The notes: a model not told the origin generated them from the letters alone. 64,000 nt of DNA from CAVVSQ01 sp963848825 (GCA_963848825.1 CAWKFA010000015.1:1612001-1676000), one strand, 5' to 3'. Numbered from the stretch's first letter, positions 29,717 through 45,700 are shown. Numbers and translations: made by a program.

Positions 29717-30916
29717 TTACTTCGGGCGGTTTTCCCTTGGCTTTGTCCGCGCTTCCAGCAAGCGGCGTTTCGACTCGATCTCGGCGACCAGCGCCTTTTC
29801 GTCAGGAAGGGTCGTGCGGTATTCGGCTGCAAGGACTTTGTTGGGCAGGTTCTCCAGGGCATAATGAGCGACGGCGACGTCCTTTTGGGTGCAAAGGATT
29901 ACGCCGACCGGCGGATTCTCTCCTTCGTTCGTCCAGTGCTCACGCGCATAGTTGAGGTAAAGGTGCATCTGCCCGGCGTCAGCATGGGTGAATTTGCCGA
30001 GCTTCAGGTCGATTACGACGAGACATCGAAGTTTGCGATGGAAGAACAGCAAGTCGATTCGATACCACTCGTCGCCGATGCGGAGGCGTTTCTGGCGACC
30101 GATGAAGGTGAAGGCGCCTCCGAGTTCCAGGAGGAATGATTCGAGTTCTCGGATCAACGCATCTTCCAGATCGTTCTCGGAATACTCATCCTTCAAGCCC
30201 AGAAATTCAAGGATGAACGGGTCCTTGATCTCGTCGTCGGCAGTCAATACTTCGCCCGATTTGGCAATGGCCCCTTTCTTGAGCATCGCGCCTTTGTGCC
30301 GCGATGCCAAGGTGCGGTCGAAAAACAGCGTCGTGATTTGCCGCTCCAATTGCCGGACCGACCAGCCGTTGCGAAGGGCCTCGGCTTCGTAGAACTGGCG
30401 GGCCTCGGGCTTTTGGACCTTGAGAAGCAATACGTAATGGGACCACGGTAACGAGAATCGTGCCGAGGCGTTTTGGTCCCACGCCGCCTGTTCGGATTGC
30501 GCAGACGGCATCTGCGCAATTCCCTCGCTTTTCGATGGATTTGGTGACGAATAGGCAGATTCTTCAGACGATGTCTGAAGAATCTGCCGTCGCGGCCAGG
30601 CGAGGTAGAATCTCCTCAATTGGGTGGGATTGACGTAGCTAAAACCCCGGCCAAACCTCGCGGTGAGATCCGCTGAAAACTGCTCGATAACTTTCGTTCC
30701 ATATTCTGCACGGTCTTTCCCTCCCTGCTCGAACTGAACTATCCGCCGGCCGATCTCCCAATAGGTCGTCGTCATGACCACGTTGACCGCACGCGCCGAA
30801 GACCGGCAGGCCGCTTCGAGCAGTTCGACAACCCCATCGAGAGTGGTCCTGTATTCAGCGTCAACGGCGGATGCCTTGACAATCTCGCCAGATTGCTTTT
30901 TCCCGGACTTGCTCAT
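29717..30916 (-). CDS. YhcG/DUF1016-family PDDEXK nuclease
   Basis: About 399 residues. The N-terminal DUF1016 domain is VVMTTTYWEIGRRIVQFEQG, YGTKVIEQFSADLTARFGRG. The C-terminal nuclease domain has DEWYRIDLLFFHRKLRCLVV-IDLKLGKF, carrying the D...(D/E)xK catalytic residues, then AGQMHLYLNY. Family members are predicted DNA endonucleases linked to mobile or defence DNA; no partner genes are next to it. Two palindromes sit inside the gene between the two parts. I prefer ATG 30916 (MSKSGKKQ) over the in-frame GTG 30967. Intact reading frame. Confidence 0.82.
   Translation of the reverse strand: MSKSGKKQSGEIVKASAVDAEYRTTLDGVVELLEAACRSSARAVNVVMTTTYWEIGRRIVQFEQGGKDRAEYGTKVIEQFSADLTARFGRGFSYVNPTQLRRFYLAWPRRQILQTSSEESAYSSPNPSKSEGIAQMPSAQSEQAAWDQNASARFSLPWSHYVLLLKVQKPEARQFYEAEALRNGWSVRQLERQITTLFFDRTLASRHKGAMLKKGAIAKSGEVLTADDEIKDPFILEFLGLKDEYSENDLEDALIRELESFLLELGGAFTFIGRQKRLRIGDEWYRIDLLFFHRKLRCLVVIDLKLGKFTHADAGQMHLYLNYAREHWTNEGENPPVGVILCTQKDVAVAHYALENLPNKVLAAEYRTTLPDEKALVAEIESKRRLLEARTKPRENRPK
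30496..30520. repeat. Palindrome inside the DUF1016 gene (1)
   Basis: ATTGCGCAGA and TCTGCGCAAT, 10 bp each, are perfect inverted arms around five bases, in frame within the coding sequence. Confidence 0.85.
30554..30588. repeat. Palindrome inside the DUF1016 gene (2)
   Basis: GGCAGATTCTTCAGAC and its reverse complement form a perfect 16-bp inverted repeat with a three-base loop, 33 bp from the first palindrome and also in frame. Confidence 0.9.
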
Positions 30917-30967
30917 GAAGACTTGCCCGCCTTTTTCTGCAGTGATCCGTGGATCGAACGATTCCAC

Positions 30968-32279
<1,312 letters not shown>

Positions 32280-32468
32280 ATAGACAGTGGACACGGAGAA
32301 CGCCCCCGCCATCGCCCGCGCCAGGGAACTAGGTCGCGACGAGGCATCTGACCTGCAAAATCATTAAAACTTAATGGGAGTCCTATTTCTTGTTGCTTTC
32401 CGAATAGCCGCAGCTATGCTGATAACCAGTTTGCTACGTGTAGGGTACATTTTGCTGAAGGGGCGGCT

Positions 32469-32952
32469 ATGGACGCCTGGCACGAAATCGCCATGTCCTT
32501 GCGCGGCGCCTACCTGGCAGTGCACCGTCAGGCCGATGGGGAATTCGCACGCTACGGCATCACGGGCGACCAATTTCCGATCCTCGCCGTACTGAGCGAC
32601 GGCGCCGTCCTCGCGCAGGCGGAGCTCTGCCGCCGCACTCACTCGGACTCCAATACGATAAGCGCCATGCTCGCGCTCTTGGAAAATCGTGGTCTCATCC
32701 GACGAATGCGGGACGCCAAGGATGGGCGGGCGCGGAGCGTGGCACTGAAACCGAAAGGCAAGCGCATCTTCGCCAAAGTCTGGGCGAATCGTGAAGGAAC
32801 CCGAAAGCGTATGGAGGCTCTCTTCACAGAGGCCGAAATCAACAACTTGGTGCATCTCCTGGAAGCGCATCAACCAGGGAATTGCTCGGCCGCAAGGTCG
32901 CCAGAAACGGCGCGGCGTTGCCGTGGCCGACGGCGTTGTCAACGAGGTTTGA
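32469..32952 (+). CDS. MarR-family transcriptional regulator (frameshift near the end)
   Basis: The winged helix is complete: GITGDQFPILAVLSDGAVLA, QAELCRRTHSDSNTISAMLA (recognition helix), LLENRGLIRRMRDAKDGRAR (wing). After VHLLE near 32865 a one-base change gives RINQGIARPQGRQKRRGVAV and a stop at 32950-32952, the usual length for the family; otherwise the frame runs into the next gene. Binds DNA as a dimer and responds to small ligands. Likely regulates itself or the adjacent reductase. Confidence 0.8.
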
Positions 32953-32985
32953 TCCACCACCACTCGAGCAGCGGGAGTTGCGATC

Positions 32986-34341
32986 ATGAGCAAGCATATT
33001 TTGGCGCTGGCATTGGCGGTCATTGGCGCCGTGGCGCTGACAAGCGCTGGCCGCCAGGGAGTCGCCCGGGCCCAGGACGAAAAAAACCAGTCCGCGCCCA
33101 AGGTCGAGCTTCCGGCTCCGGACGCCGATGGCTTCATCAACCTCTTCAATGGCAAGGATCTAACCTACTGGGAGGGTTATGCTGGCTATTGGTCGGTCAA
33201 AGACGGCGCCATCACGGGTTCGGAAACCAGCGCCAATTCCAAGCACACCTTCCTTGTCCTTTCGGCATCCAAGGCCGAGCCGGCCAAGTTCGGGAATTTC
33301 GAATTGCACTTCAGCTATCGCTGGACCGAGAAAGGCAAAGGTGGCAACTCCGGAGTCCAGTTCCGATCCAAGATCCTTGATGAGAAAGGCTACAAAGTAG
33401 GCGGCTATCAAGCCGATTTGGACGTCAACGGTCAATATGACGGCGGCTATTACGATGAGGCTGGCGTGGCCGGGAAACGCGGCATCTTTGCCCCACGAGG
33501 TTTCAAGACGACCTGGGACTCCGACAACAAGAAAAAGCAGGAACCGCTGGCCTCGGGAAAGAATGGCAAAGAGCTCAAGTCCATTATTAAGCCGCTGGGC
33601 GAATGGAACACTTACGTTCTTGCGGCAAACGGCAACCACATGACCTCCAGGGTCAATGGCGAACTAATGGCGGAACTGATCGACGACAGTCCCAAAGCGC
33701 TCAAGGAGGGCGTGATTGCGTTGCAGATTCACCAGGGGGCCACCATGACGATTCAGTTCAAGGAGATGAAGATCAAGTTGCTGGCGGCTACCAAGGACAA
33801 GCAAACGAAGGCGCCCACCAAAAACTGGAAAATGACTGATTTCGTGAAGGATGAAAAGGTTGGCGTCGAGGGCCTGGTCAACCGCAATTTCGAGGACGGC
33901 AAAAAGCTCTTCACCGAGGTCAAATGCCTCACCTGCCACACTTTCGCCGGACAGGGCGGTTTCGTCGGCCCCTCACTCTCGGCCAAGGGCGCGAGTTTTG
34001 GACCCGTCGATATTCTCGTGTCGATACTTGAACCCAACAAGATTATCGCCGATGCCTATCGGCAAAAAGTCGTCGAGCTGGACGATGGCCGCTTCGTTAC
34101 GGGCATGGTTTCGGAGAACGACGATGAAATCGAGATCACCCCGAACCTGTTGCAGCCGGAAAAAAAGGTTGTCGTCAAAGCGGAAAAGGTTGTCAGCATG
34201 ACCGATTCCCCGGTATCGCCGATGCCGGCGGGACTGATCGACAATTTAAGTCGTGAGCAGATTCTGGACCTGATCGCCTACGCCATCTCCCAGGATGATC
34301 CCGATGACGAGATGTTTGCGCCCCCCGCGAAAAAGAAATAA
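32986..34341 (+). CDS. Secreted DUF1080 (3-keto-disaccharide hydrolase) protein with c-type haem domain
   Basis: 451 residues, intact. A signal peptide (ILALALAVIGAVALTSA) precedes a DUF1080 jelly roll (DGFINLFNGKDLTYWEGYAG; GNSGVQFRSKIL; YQADLDVNGQYDGGYYDEAG), a fold binding or hydrolysing oxidised disaccharides. A linker leads to a cytochrome domain with EVKCLTCHTFAGQGGFVGPS and the PVC-type ending DGRFVTGMVSENDDEIEITP, SMTDSPVSPMPAGLIDNLS. It probably works in the periplasm with the gene 25 bp downstream, passing electrons from sugar oxidation. Confidence 0.88.
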   Translation: MSKHILALALAVIGAVALTSAGRQGVARAQDEKNQSAPKVELPAPDADGFINLFNGKDLTYWEGYAGYWSVKDGAITGSETSANSKHTFLVLSASKAEPAKFGNFELHFSYRWTEKGKGGNSGVQFRSKILDEKGYKVGGYQADLDVNGQYDGGYYDEAGVAGKRGIFAPRGFKTTWDSDNKKKQEPLASGKNGKELKSIIKPLGEWNTYVLAANGNHMTSRVNGELMAELIDDSPKALKEGVIALQIHQGATMTIQFKEMKIKLLAATKDKQTKAPTKNWKMTDFVKDEKVGVEGLVNRNFEDGKKLFTEVKCLTCHTFAGQGGFVGPSLSAKGASFGPVDILVSILEPNKIIADAYRQKVVELDDGRFVTGMVSENDDEIEITPNLLQPEKKVVVKAEKVVSMTDSPVSPMPAGLIDNLSREQILDLIAYAISQDDPDDEMFAPPAKKK

Positions 34342-34366
34342 CCACCTCTTCCCCTGGAGAATTATC

Positions 34367-36616
34367 ATGCGTGCTGGTTTCTCACATGCACCGGCGCTGG
34401 CCGCCGCCTGGTTCGCCCTGGTTGCCATGATCGTGCTGCCATTGCAGGCGCAAGACGATCCTTCGAATGTCTTCAATTTTCCACCCAACACCAAGAAAGT
34501 CAAAAAAGGCGGAGCCGGCGGTACGACAGCGCCTGAAAACATCACGGTCGCCGACGGCTTCAAGGTCGAGCGCCTTTACATCGTGCCCCAGGCCACCCAG
34601 GGCAGCTGGGTGTCCATGACCGTCGATCCCCAAGGCCGGCTTGTCGCTGGTGGACGGGACAATGCCGGTATCTTTCGCATCACGCCGCCGGCGCTTGACG
34701 GCAAGGCCGAAGACACCAAGGTCGAGAAACTGGACTTCGATCTCACCAGTCCCAATGGGCTCTTGTACGCCTTTGACAGCCTGTATGTGATGAAATGCGG
34801 CGGCGGTGGTGGCGGCAAGGGAGGCGGCGAAAACCGTCCCAACGGCCTGTATCGCGTCACCGCGTCGAAGCCCGGCGGCGAATACGATACGGTCACCCTG
34901 CTGCGCGCCCTCCAGGGCGGCGGCGATCACGGTCCTCACTATGTGCAGCTTTCTCCAGATGGCAAGTCGCTCACGGTCGTCTGCGGCAACAGCACCAAAG
35001 TGACGGAATTCGCGAATTCCTACCTACCCAGAATCTGGGGCGAGGATGCGCTTCATCCCTTGCTGGCTTCTTTTGGCGGAGTAATGGCCCCCTCCGGTTG
35101 GATCGCCAAAGTCGATCCGGAAGGCAAACAATGGGACTTGTATAGCGCCGGTTTTCGCAATCAATACGGCGCCGTTTACAATCACAACGGCGATCTGTTC
35201 ACTTACGATTCGGACATGGAATGGGACATCGGCTTGCCCTGGTATCGCCCCTCCCGCGTTTCCATGGCCGCCAGCGGCGGCGATGCCGGCTTCCGCAACG
35301 GCTCGCGCAATATGCCGCCGCGCTATCCCGATTCGCTGCCTCCCCTTGTCGATATCGGCCTCGGCTCCCCTGTCGGCGTCGCCTTCGGCTACGGCGCCAA
35401 GTTTCCCGCCAAGTATCAGGAGGCCCTGTACATCAACGACTGGAGTTATGGCCGCATTCTCGCCGTCCACCTCAAGCCGCAAGGGAGCTCTTACCAGGCC
35501 ACTGTGGAGCCATTTCTCAGCGGTCCGGGCATGTCGCTTACTGATGTGGTCATCAATCCCAAGGACGGCGCGATGTATTTTTGCATCGGCGGCAATTCCC
35601 AATCCGCTCTTTACCGCGTGACCTATGTGGGCAAGGAATCGACCGCTCCGGCCAAGAATGATGAAACCTTCGCGAAAGAGCGCGCCATCCGCCACAAGCT
35701 CGAAACATTTCACGGCAAACAAGATCCTACCGCTGTGGCAAGCGCCTGGTCGTATCTGGGCAGCGACGACCGCTTCACACGCTATGCCGCCCGCGTGGCG
35801 ATTGAGCATCAGGACGTCAAGCAATGGCAAGACCGCGCACTCAAGGAGACGAATCCGGTGGCCGCGATTCATGGTCTTTTGGCCCTGGTTCGCAGCGTAG
35901 GCAAGGATCAAACCAAAGGCGGCTTCGGCGGTGGTAAAAAGGGGGGCGGCGCTTTTCCGGGCGGCAAGGGGGGCGATAAGGGCGGCGATAAGGTGGAGGC
36001 GAAAGACGATGTCGGCGTTGCCAAAAAGGCTGCGGTTCCCGGCCTGGAATGGAAAGCGCCTATCCTGGACGCTCTGGAGCGGATTGACATCGCCAAGCTC
36101 AAAGACTCGCAAAAATGCGACATCCTGAGGGTCTATTCCGTGCTGTTCAATCGCCTCGGGAAGCCGGACGATTCCCGTCGCGAACGCATTATCAAGCGTT
36201 TCGACCCGCTCTTCCCGGTCGTTACGGAGGATTACAACATCGGCCTCAATGCCGACCTATGCGAATTGCTGTGCCACCTGGAGGCGCCAGGTATACAAGC
36301 CAAGGTGCTCAAGGCTATCGAGATGGCGCAGAAGCGTCCGCAGCCGGCCACGCGCGCCTGGACTGCGATGCCCAATTATCAGGGGCCGGTGACGCCCAGT
36401 CAGGTGGAGGAATTGACTTACGCCTGGCACCTGGCTTACGTGAAAACCGGCTGGGAGGAGCCAGAGAAAAAGCAAATCGCCGAGCTGTGGAAGACGCGGT
36501 TCTCGACCTTCAAGGGCGGGAATTTGTACAACGCGTCCGTCAACTCCATGCGCCAGTCCACCATGCAGAATATTGGTCAGGTCGGCGGCGATGCGAAAGC
36601 CGCCGGCACGGAATAA
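34367..36616 (+). CDS. Secreted sorbosone/glucose-dehydrogenase-like propeller protein
   Basis: About 749 residues after a signal peptide (AAAWFALVAMIVLPLQAQ). A six-bladed propeller of the planctomycete membrane-bound dehydrogenase type covers residues 60-430: SWVSMTVDPQGRLVAGGRDN, GFRNQYGAVYNHNGDLFTYD, SDMEWDIGLPWYRPSRVSMA, DVVINPKDGAMYFCIGGNSQ. A helical HEAT-like part follows, with a Gly/Lys-rich linker (GGFGGGKKGGGAFPGGKGG) inside it. There is no CxxCH, so haem would come from the DUF1080-cytochrome partner just upstream. GGAG precedes ATG 34367. Confidence 0.8.
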   Translation: MRAGFSHAPALAAAWFALVAMIVLPLQAQDDPSNVFNFPPNTKKVKKGGAGGTTAPENITVADGFKVERLYIVPQATQGSWVSMTVDPQGRLVAGGRDNAGIFRITPPALDGKAEDTKVEKLDFDLTSPNGLLYAFDSLYVMKCGGGGGGKGGGENRPNGLYRVTASKPGGEYDTVTLLRALQGGGDHGPHYVQLSPDGKSLTVVCGNSTKVTEFANSYLPRIWGEDALHPLLASFGGVMAPSGWIAKVDPEGKQWDLYSAGFRNQYGAVYNHNGDLFTYDSDMEWDIGLPWYRPSRVSMAASGGDAGFRNGSRNMPPRYPDSLPPLVDIGLGSPVGVAFGYGAKFPAKYQEALYINDWSYGRILAVHLKPQGSSYQATVEPFLSGPGMSLTDVVINPKDGAMYFCIGGNSQSALYRVTYVGKESTAPAKNDETFAKERAIRHKLETFHGKQDPTAVASAWSYLGSDDRFTRYAARVAIEHQDVKQWQDRALKETNPVAAIHGLLALVRSVGKDQTKGGFGGGKKGGGAFPGGKGGDKGGDKVEAKDDVGVAKKAAVPGLEWKAPILDALERIDIAKLKDSQKCDILRVYSVLFNRLGKPDDSRRERIIKRFDPLFPVVTEDYNIGLNADLCELLCHLEAPGIQAKVLKAIEMAQKRPQPATRAWTAMPNYQGPVTPSQVEELTYAWHLAYVKTGWEEPEKKQIAELWKTRFSTFKGGNLYNASVNSMRQSTMQNIGQVGGDAKAAGTE

Positions 36617-36694
36617 TCGTCGCGATTCTCTCAAGGGGCAATGGAGGACGTCGAGGACATCGTAGAATAAGGCGAAACAGCTCTACAAAAAAGG

Positions 36695-36727
36695 CCGGTT
36701 ACGAACTGTCGGAATTGGCGTAACCGG
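36695..36727. terminator. Hairpin after the propeller gene
   Basis: CCGGTTAC and GTAACCGG pair perfectly over a 17-base loop. No T run follows, so it may be a terminator or simple palindrome. Confidence 0.35.
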
Positions 36728-36749
36728 GATCAACGACGAGGACAAAACC

Positions 36750-38714
<1,965 letters not shown>

Positions 38715-38807
38715 TTTAGCGTATTCCTACCTACCGCTCATGTGGTGGGTGTGCGCTTTACCTTCGCGAAAAAAATTGTGGCGCCTACCCTCTCTAGGAG
38801 ACCTCTC

Positions 38808-40926
<2,119 letters not shown>

Positions 40927-41113
40927 ATTTGGCTCCTTGGCAGGGTAACCGCAGAGCGCGGCTGCGGATAACTTACCCAGGCCGATGACGCCTGGTTTCA
41001 AAGTCGTTTCGCCAAGGAGTGCCATGCGGCCTCCACGGGTGGGCTCCCGGCTGGAAGCACGCTTTACAGCCAAGATTTACACGGCTACACTGACAGCGGA
41101 GGGAAAGATCACC

Positions 41114-41403
41114 ATGGAAATATCGCTTCCCGAATCTGTGCAGCGGGTATTGCAGGCCAAAGCCGACGAGGGTCATTACGACACCTTGGAAGAGTACGTG
41201 TGCGCCCTTTTGTCGCGAGAAGCGCAGCAAGATCCCCAGGCCACCGACAATGAACTGGATCGTTTCCACGACAACCTGCGTCGTTTGGGTCTCCTCCGGC
41301 GCGCAGTGCGCCCCCGCCTCTGCGAGCGGACGACGAGCCGTTTGAACCGATCACGGTAGCCGGGCTACCCCTTTCCGAGTCCGTCGTCGCGGAGCGTCGC
41401 TAG
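41114..41403 (+). CDS. Antitoxin of a VapBC-like module (frameshift near 41300)
   Basis: MEISLPESVQRVLQAKADEG, HYDTLEEYVCALLSREAQQD has the ribbon-helix-helix look of small antitoxins. After LDRFHDNLRRLG one base restores the frame ADDEPFEPITVAGLPLSESV, VAERR, ending at TAG 41401-41403, directly before the toxin GTG. About 96 residues. GGAGGGAAAG precedes ATG 41114. It would bind and block the PIN toxin and repress the operon. Confidence 0.7.
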
Positions 41404-41868
41404 GTGGAACTTTACTTTTTAGACACGAGTGCCCTCGTGAAGCGGTACGTGACCGAAACGGGCACACCCTGGGTCAACGCGCTGTTTGAGCCGCCTTTGG
41501 GGAATGTGTTTTATTTGGCCCGGATCGCGGCGGTCGAATTGACCGCCGCGCTGGCGCGTCGTTGCAAAGGGGGAGGATTGCCCTTGGCCGACGCAACCAA
41601 AGCTCTCAACCGCTTCCATGCCGAAATGCACAGCCGTTTGCTGGTTATTGAAATTACTCCGCTCCTGCTCGATGAGGCTGAACGTCTTGCGGAAAAACAT
41701 GCCTTGCGGGCTTACGATGCCGTCCAACTTGCGGCCTTGTTCGCGATGGAACAGAACCGCAAGCAGTTTTCCCTCCCGCCTCTGACCCTTTTGTCTGCCG
41801 ATGCGGAACTTATCGCCTCGGCGAAAGCCGAAGGTTTCGCGGTCACAAATCCAAACCTTCATCCCTAA
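41404..41868 (+). CDS. PIN-domain ribonuclease toxin (VapC-like)
   Basis: 154 residues, intact. The four acidic positions of the PIN active site are seen in YFLDTSALVKRYVTETG, AAVELTAALARR, HALRAYDAVQLAALFA and LTLLSADAELIASAKAEG. VapC toxins cleave RNA such as initiator tRNA or rRNA. Translation starts with GTG 41404 immediately after the antitoxin stop, implying coupled synthesis. Unlike the remnants at 8.3-9.5 kb, this module seems complete. Confidence 0.87.
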   Translation: MELYFLDTSALVKRYVTETGTPWVNALFEPPLGNVFYLARIAAVELTAALARRCKGGGLPLADATKALNRFHAEMHSRLLVIEITPLLLDEAERLAEKHALRAYDAVQLAALFAMEQNRKQFSLPPLTLLSADAELIASAKAEGFAVTNPNLHP

Positions 41869-41980
41869 CAAAGCCGAATGTTTGAGTTCCCCGCCATTGG
41901 GGGTTACAGGCCGCTTGTGCGGCGTCTATTGCCCCATCCTCGGTTGTCTTCACTCGCCAAGCAGACCCACGCGGGCCGAG

Positions 41981-42376
41981 TCACTTGCCGTACTGCTCGT
42001 CGGCGACGTGCTCCATCCAATCGACCACCTTACCGTCGAGCTCCTCCTGAATGGCGATGTGGGTCATGGCGGTGGTCGGCGCGGCGCCGTGCCAGTGCTT
42101 CTCGCCTGGCGGGAACCAGACCACGTCGCCCGGCCGGACCTCCTCAATCGGCCCGCCCCACCGCTGCACCCGGCCGCAACCGGCCGTGACGATGAGCGTC
42201 TGGCCGAGCGGGTGGGTGTGCCACGCCGTCCTTGCGCCCGGCTCGAACGTCACGTTGGCCCCGACCGCGCGGGCCGGGGCGGGCGCCTTGAACAAAGGGT
42301 CGATGCGGACTGTGCCCGTGAACCAATCGGCTGGCCCCTTGCCGGACGGTTGTGTACCAACCCGTTTAATGTCCAT
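41981..42376 (-). CDS. Cupin protein, mandelonitrile-lyase/quercetinase-like
   Basis: About 131 residues: [20 protein letters not shown] (HxH...Q), [40 protein letters not shown] (His), then [20 protein letters not shown]. This pattern is shared by small manganese cupins such as (R)-hydroxynitrile lyases. GAGGAG precedes ATG 42376; an upstream start is possible but lacks such a site. Substrate unknown. Confidence 0.83.
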   Translation of the reverse strand: MDIKRVGTQPSGKGPADWFTGTVRIDPLFKAPAPARAVGANVTFEPGARTAWHTHPLGQTLIVTAGCGRVQRWGGPIEEVRPGDVVWFPPGEKHWHGAAPTTAMTHIAIQEELDGKVVDWMEHVADEQYGK

Positions 42377-42430
42377 GATCAACTCCTCTCCCCTGGTCAA
42401 AAGGGGCGACAACGTCGAACGACTCCTACC

Positions 42431-42528
42431 AGCCCGTTGAAAAAGGGGTCAGACCCCTTCAATTCCCTGTAAATACGTTGAAAACTCTGGGCACTTCAAG
42501 GGGGTCTGACCCCTTTTTCAACGGGCTG
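42431..42528. repeat. Palindromic mini-element (MITE/REPIN-like)
   Basis: AGCCCGTTGAAAAAGGGGTC at the left end is matched by its reverse complement at the right; the arms are about 31-33 bp with one length difference, around roughly 35 bp. Each arm also holds the short palindrome GGGGTCAGACCCC. No coding capacity. Confidence 0.85.
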
Positions 42529-42753
42529 CTACCCCCGACAATATTAATTGTAAGTGGCATGGCTCGGCACAGGTAGCACGATTGTCTAGCGTGTTAGCCT
42601 GATCCACGACTTGGGGTACACCGGCACGGACGGTGCGTAGGAAACGACGGTGCACGAAGCTCCGATTCACCCGCATCTTGTTGCCATCAGAAAACCCACC
42701 TGTTAAAATCTGGCATCTCCCAACTAAATCGAACCATTGCTGCCGCCCAAGAC

Positions 42754-45700
42754 ATGAGCACCAAAAACGACTCGCCCCACGCCGACAAGTGGGCAACAAA
42801 ACCTGGCGATGTTCCTCCCGGGGCGGTCGCTGACCCAACGGATCAACTCAAAGAGATCGGTCGCTATCGAATTGACAAAATTTTGGGCGAGGGAGGGTTC
42901 GGGCGGGTCTATCTGGCTTATGACGACCAGTTGAACCGGCCCGTGGCCATCAAGGTGCCAAACCCGGAACGCATCATTGGTCCCGACGATGCCAAAGCTT
43001 ACTTGACCGAGGCTCGTGTCCTTGCCAGTCTGGACCATCCCAACATCGTGCCGGTCTACGATGTTGGCACCACTCCTAATGGTTTGATCTACGTTGTCTC
43101 GAAGCTAATCGAGGGAAGCGACCTGGCGAAGAGGATTGGCCAAGGCCCGCTGGCCCACACTCAGGTTAGCGGAACTATTGCTACGGTGGCCGAGGCCCTG
43201 CACTATGCCCATCGAAAAGGATTGGTCCACCGGGACATCAAACCTGGCAACATACTTATCGACACCAGCGGCAAATCATTTGTGGCCGATTTCGGCCTGG
43301 CCTTGAATGAAGAGGATTTTGGCAAAGGGGCCAAGTTTGCCGGAACGCCTCCTTACATGTCGCCAGAACAGGCCCGTGGTGAAGGGCATCGTGTCGATGG
43401 TCGTTCGGACATTTTTAGCCTGGGCGTGGTCCTGTACGAGTTGCTGGCGGGACGGCGACCGTTCAAGGCCGATTCAGTAGAGGAACTTTTAGAGCAAATC
43501 ATTGCGGTAGAAGCTCGTCCACCACGTCAGGTGGACGACACCATTCCCAAGGAACTGGAGCGAATTTGTCTCAAGGCCCTGTCGAAACGGGCCACGGAGC
43601 GGTTTACAACTGGCAAGGACATGGCCGATGACTTGCGGCACTTCTTGGGTTCGGCGCCGCCAGCAGCGAAGCCCACGTTGCCCCAACGACAACCCGACGA
43701 AGCGGACGTTGCCAGCCTCCTGTTCCCACGCCAAGTGCGCAACGCCTGTTTCCGACCACACGCTCATCAAGATCGTACCCAAAGGGTTGCGGTCTTATGA
43801 CGGCAACGATGCGGATTTCTTCCTTGAACTCTTGCCTGGCCCTCGTGATCGTGATGGCTTGCCCGATAGTATCCGGTTCTGGAAAACACGAATCGAGGAA
43901 ATGGACCCCGAAAAGACATTTTCAGTGGGATTGATCTGGGGGCCTTCTGGATGCGGCAAGTCGTCCCTGGTCAAAGCGGGTTTGCTGCCGCAACTGTCGG
44001 GCGATGTGATTGTGGTGTACATCGAGGCCACAGCGGAAGAAACGGAAACTCGTCTGCTAAACGGTCTGCGCAAACGCTGTCCACTTCTGCCTGCCAACCT
44101 GGGTCTGAAAGAAATGCTGGCTGCATTGCGCCGTGGACAGGGGGTTCCAGCGGGCAAAAAAGTGTTGATCGTTCTCGATCAGTTTGAGCAATGGCTGCAT
44201 GCGAAAAAGGAAGAGGAAAACACCGAGTTGGTCCAGGCCCTTCGGCAGTGCGACGGCAACAGGGTGCAGTGTATCGTCATGGTGCGAGACGATTTCTGGA
44301 TGGCGGTTTTTCGTTTCATGCAGGAGCTGGAGATTCGACTTGTCGAAGGCCAGAACTCGGCTGCTGTCGATCTCTTCCCCATCCGCCACGCCGAAAAAGT
44401 GCTGGCGGCTTTTGGTCGGGCTTTCAGTGTGTTTGCCTGAAGCCGACCTTGCTGTCAGCAAGGAGCATAAGGAGTTTCTTGAAAAGGCCGTCTCTGGGTT
44501 GGCTCAGGAAGGCAAGGTCATCTGCGTGCGGCTGGCCCTTTTTGCGGAGATGATGAAAGGTAAGCCGTGGACATCGGCCACGCTCAAGGAAGTCGGCGGT
44601 ACCGAGGGGGTTGGTGTCACCTTCCTTGATGAAACTTTCAGCACGGCCACCGCACCACCTGAACATCGCTACCACCAGAAGGCCGCCCGCGCCATCCTGA
44701 AAGCCCTGCTGCCTGAAACCGGCACCGACATCAAGGGGCAGATGAAATCACATGACGAACTTCTGGAAGCGTCCGGCTATGCCAGTCGTCCCAAAGATTT
44801 TCAAGACTTGATCCGCCTTCTCGATGGCGAAATCCGGCTCATCACGCCGACCGACCCGGATGGCAACAAAGGGGACGAGGATTCCCTGGTCCAGGTTCAA
44901 CCGGGACAGAGGTATTATCAACTGACCCACGATTATCTGGTCCCCTCGCTGCGGGAATGGCTTACCAGAAAGCAAAAGGAAACGAGGCGAGGGCGGGCCG
45001 AATTGCTGCTGGCGGATCGTGCGTCGGTGTGGAACGCCCGCCCGGAGAACCGCCAACTGCCGTCGCTGCGCCAATGGCTGCAAATTCGCTGGTTGACGGC
45101 AAAAAAGAATTGGACGCCGCCGCAGCGAAAGATGATGCGGCAGGCTCGCAAGGTGTATTTGGTGCAAGGGACGGTTATTAGTGTCCTCCTGCTGTGCCTG
45201 ATCGGCTGGGGCGCGTACGAAGGCTACGGCATGCTGAAAGCTCGTGCGTTGCGGGATCGACTGCTGGATGCCAACACCAATGACGTCCCCACGATTGTGC
45301 AGGAAATGGCTAGCTATCGCCCCTGGCTCAACCCGCTGCTGGAAACTGACTTTGCCCAGGCCGAAACCAGCAAGGATGCACGCAAGCAACTCCATGTCGG
45401 CCTCGCACTGTTGCCTGTGAATACCAACCTTGCTCTGTTGCCTGCGAATAAGTGGCTGGTCGATTACCTCTGCGGTCGGCTCCTTGACGCCGATCCGTAT
45501 GAAATCCCTGCGATTTGTACGACTCTGCGCCTCATAAGGATAAACTGCTGGACAGGCTCTGGTCCGTTGCCGAAGAACCGGCCAAGGGCAAAGACAGCCA
45601 ACGGCTGCGAGCTTCCTCGCGCTTGCGAAGTTTGACCCGAAAAGCGACAAATGGGCGAAGGTTCAAGAAGCCGTGGGCAATGATCTGGTGAATGTGTCCC

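Noticed and set aside
41801..42472. 223-codon plus-strand frame over the cupin gene
   Set aside because: The minus strand encodes a good cupin with its ribosome binding site; the plus translation is proline/arginine noise.
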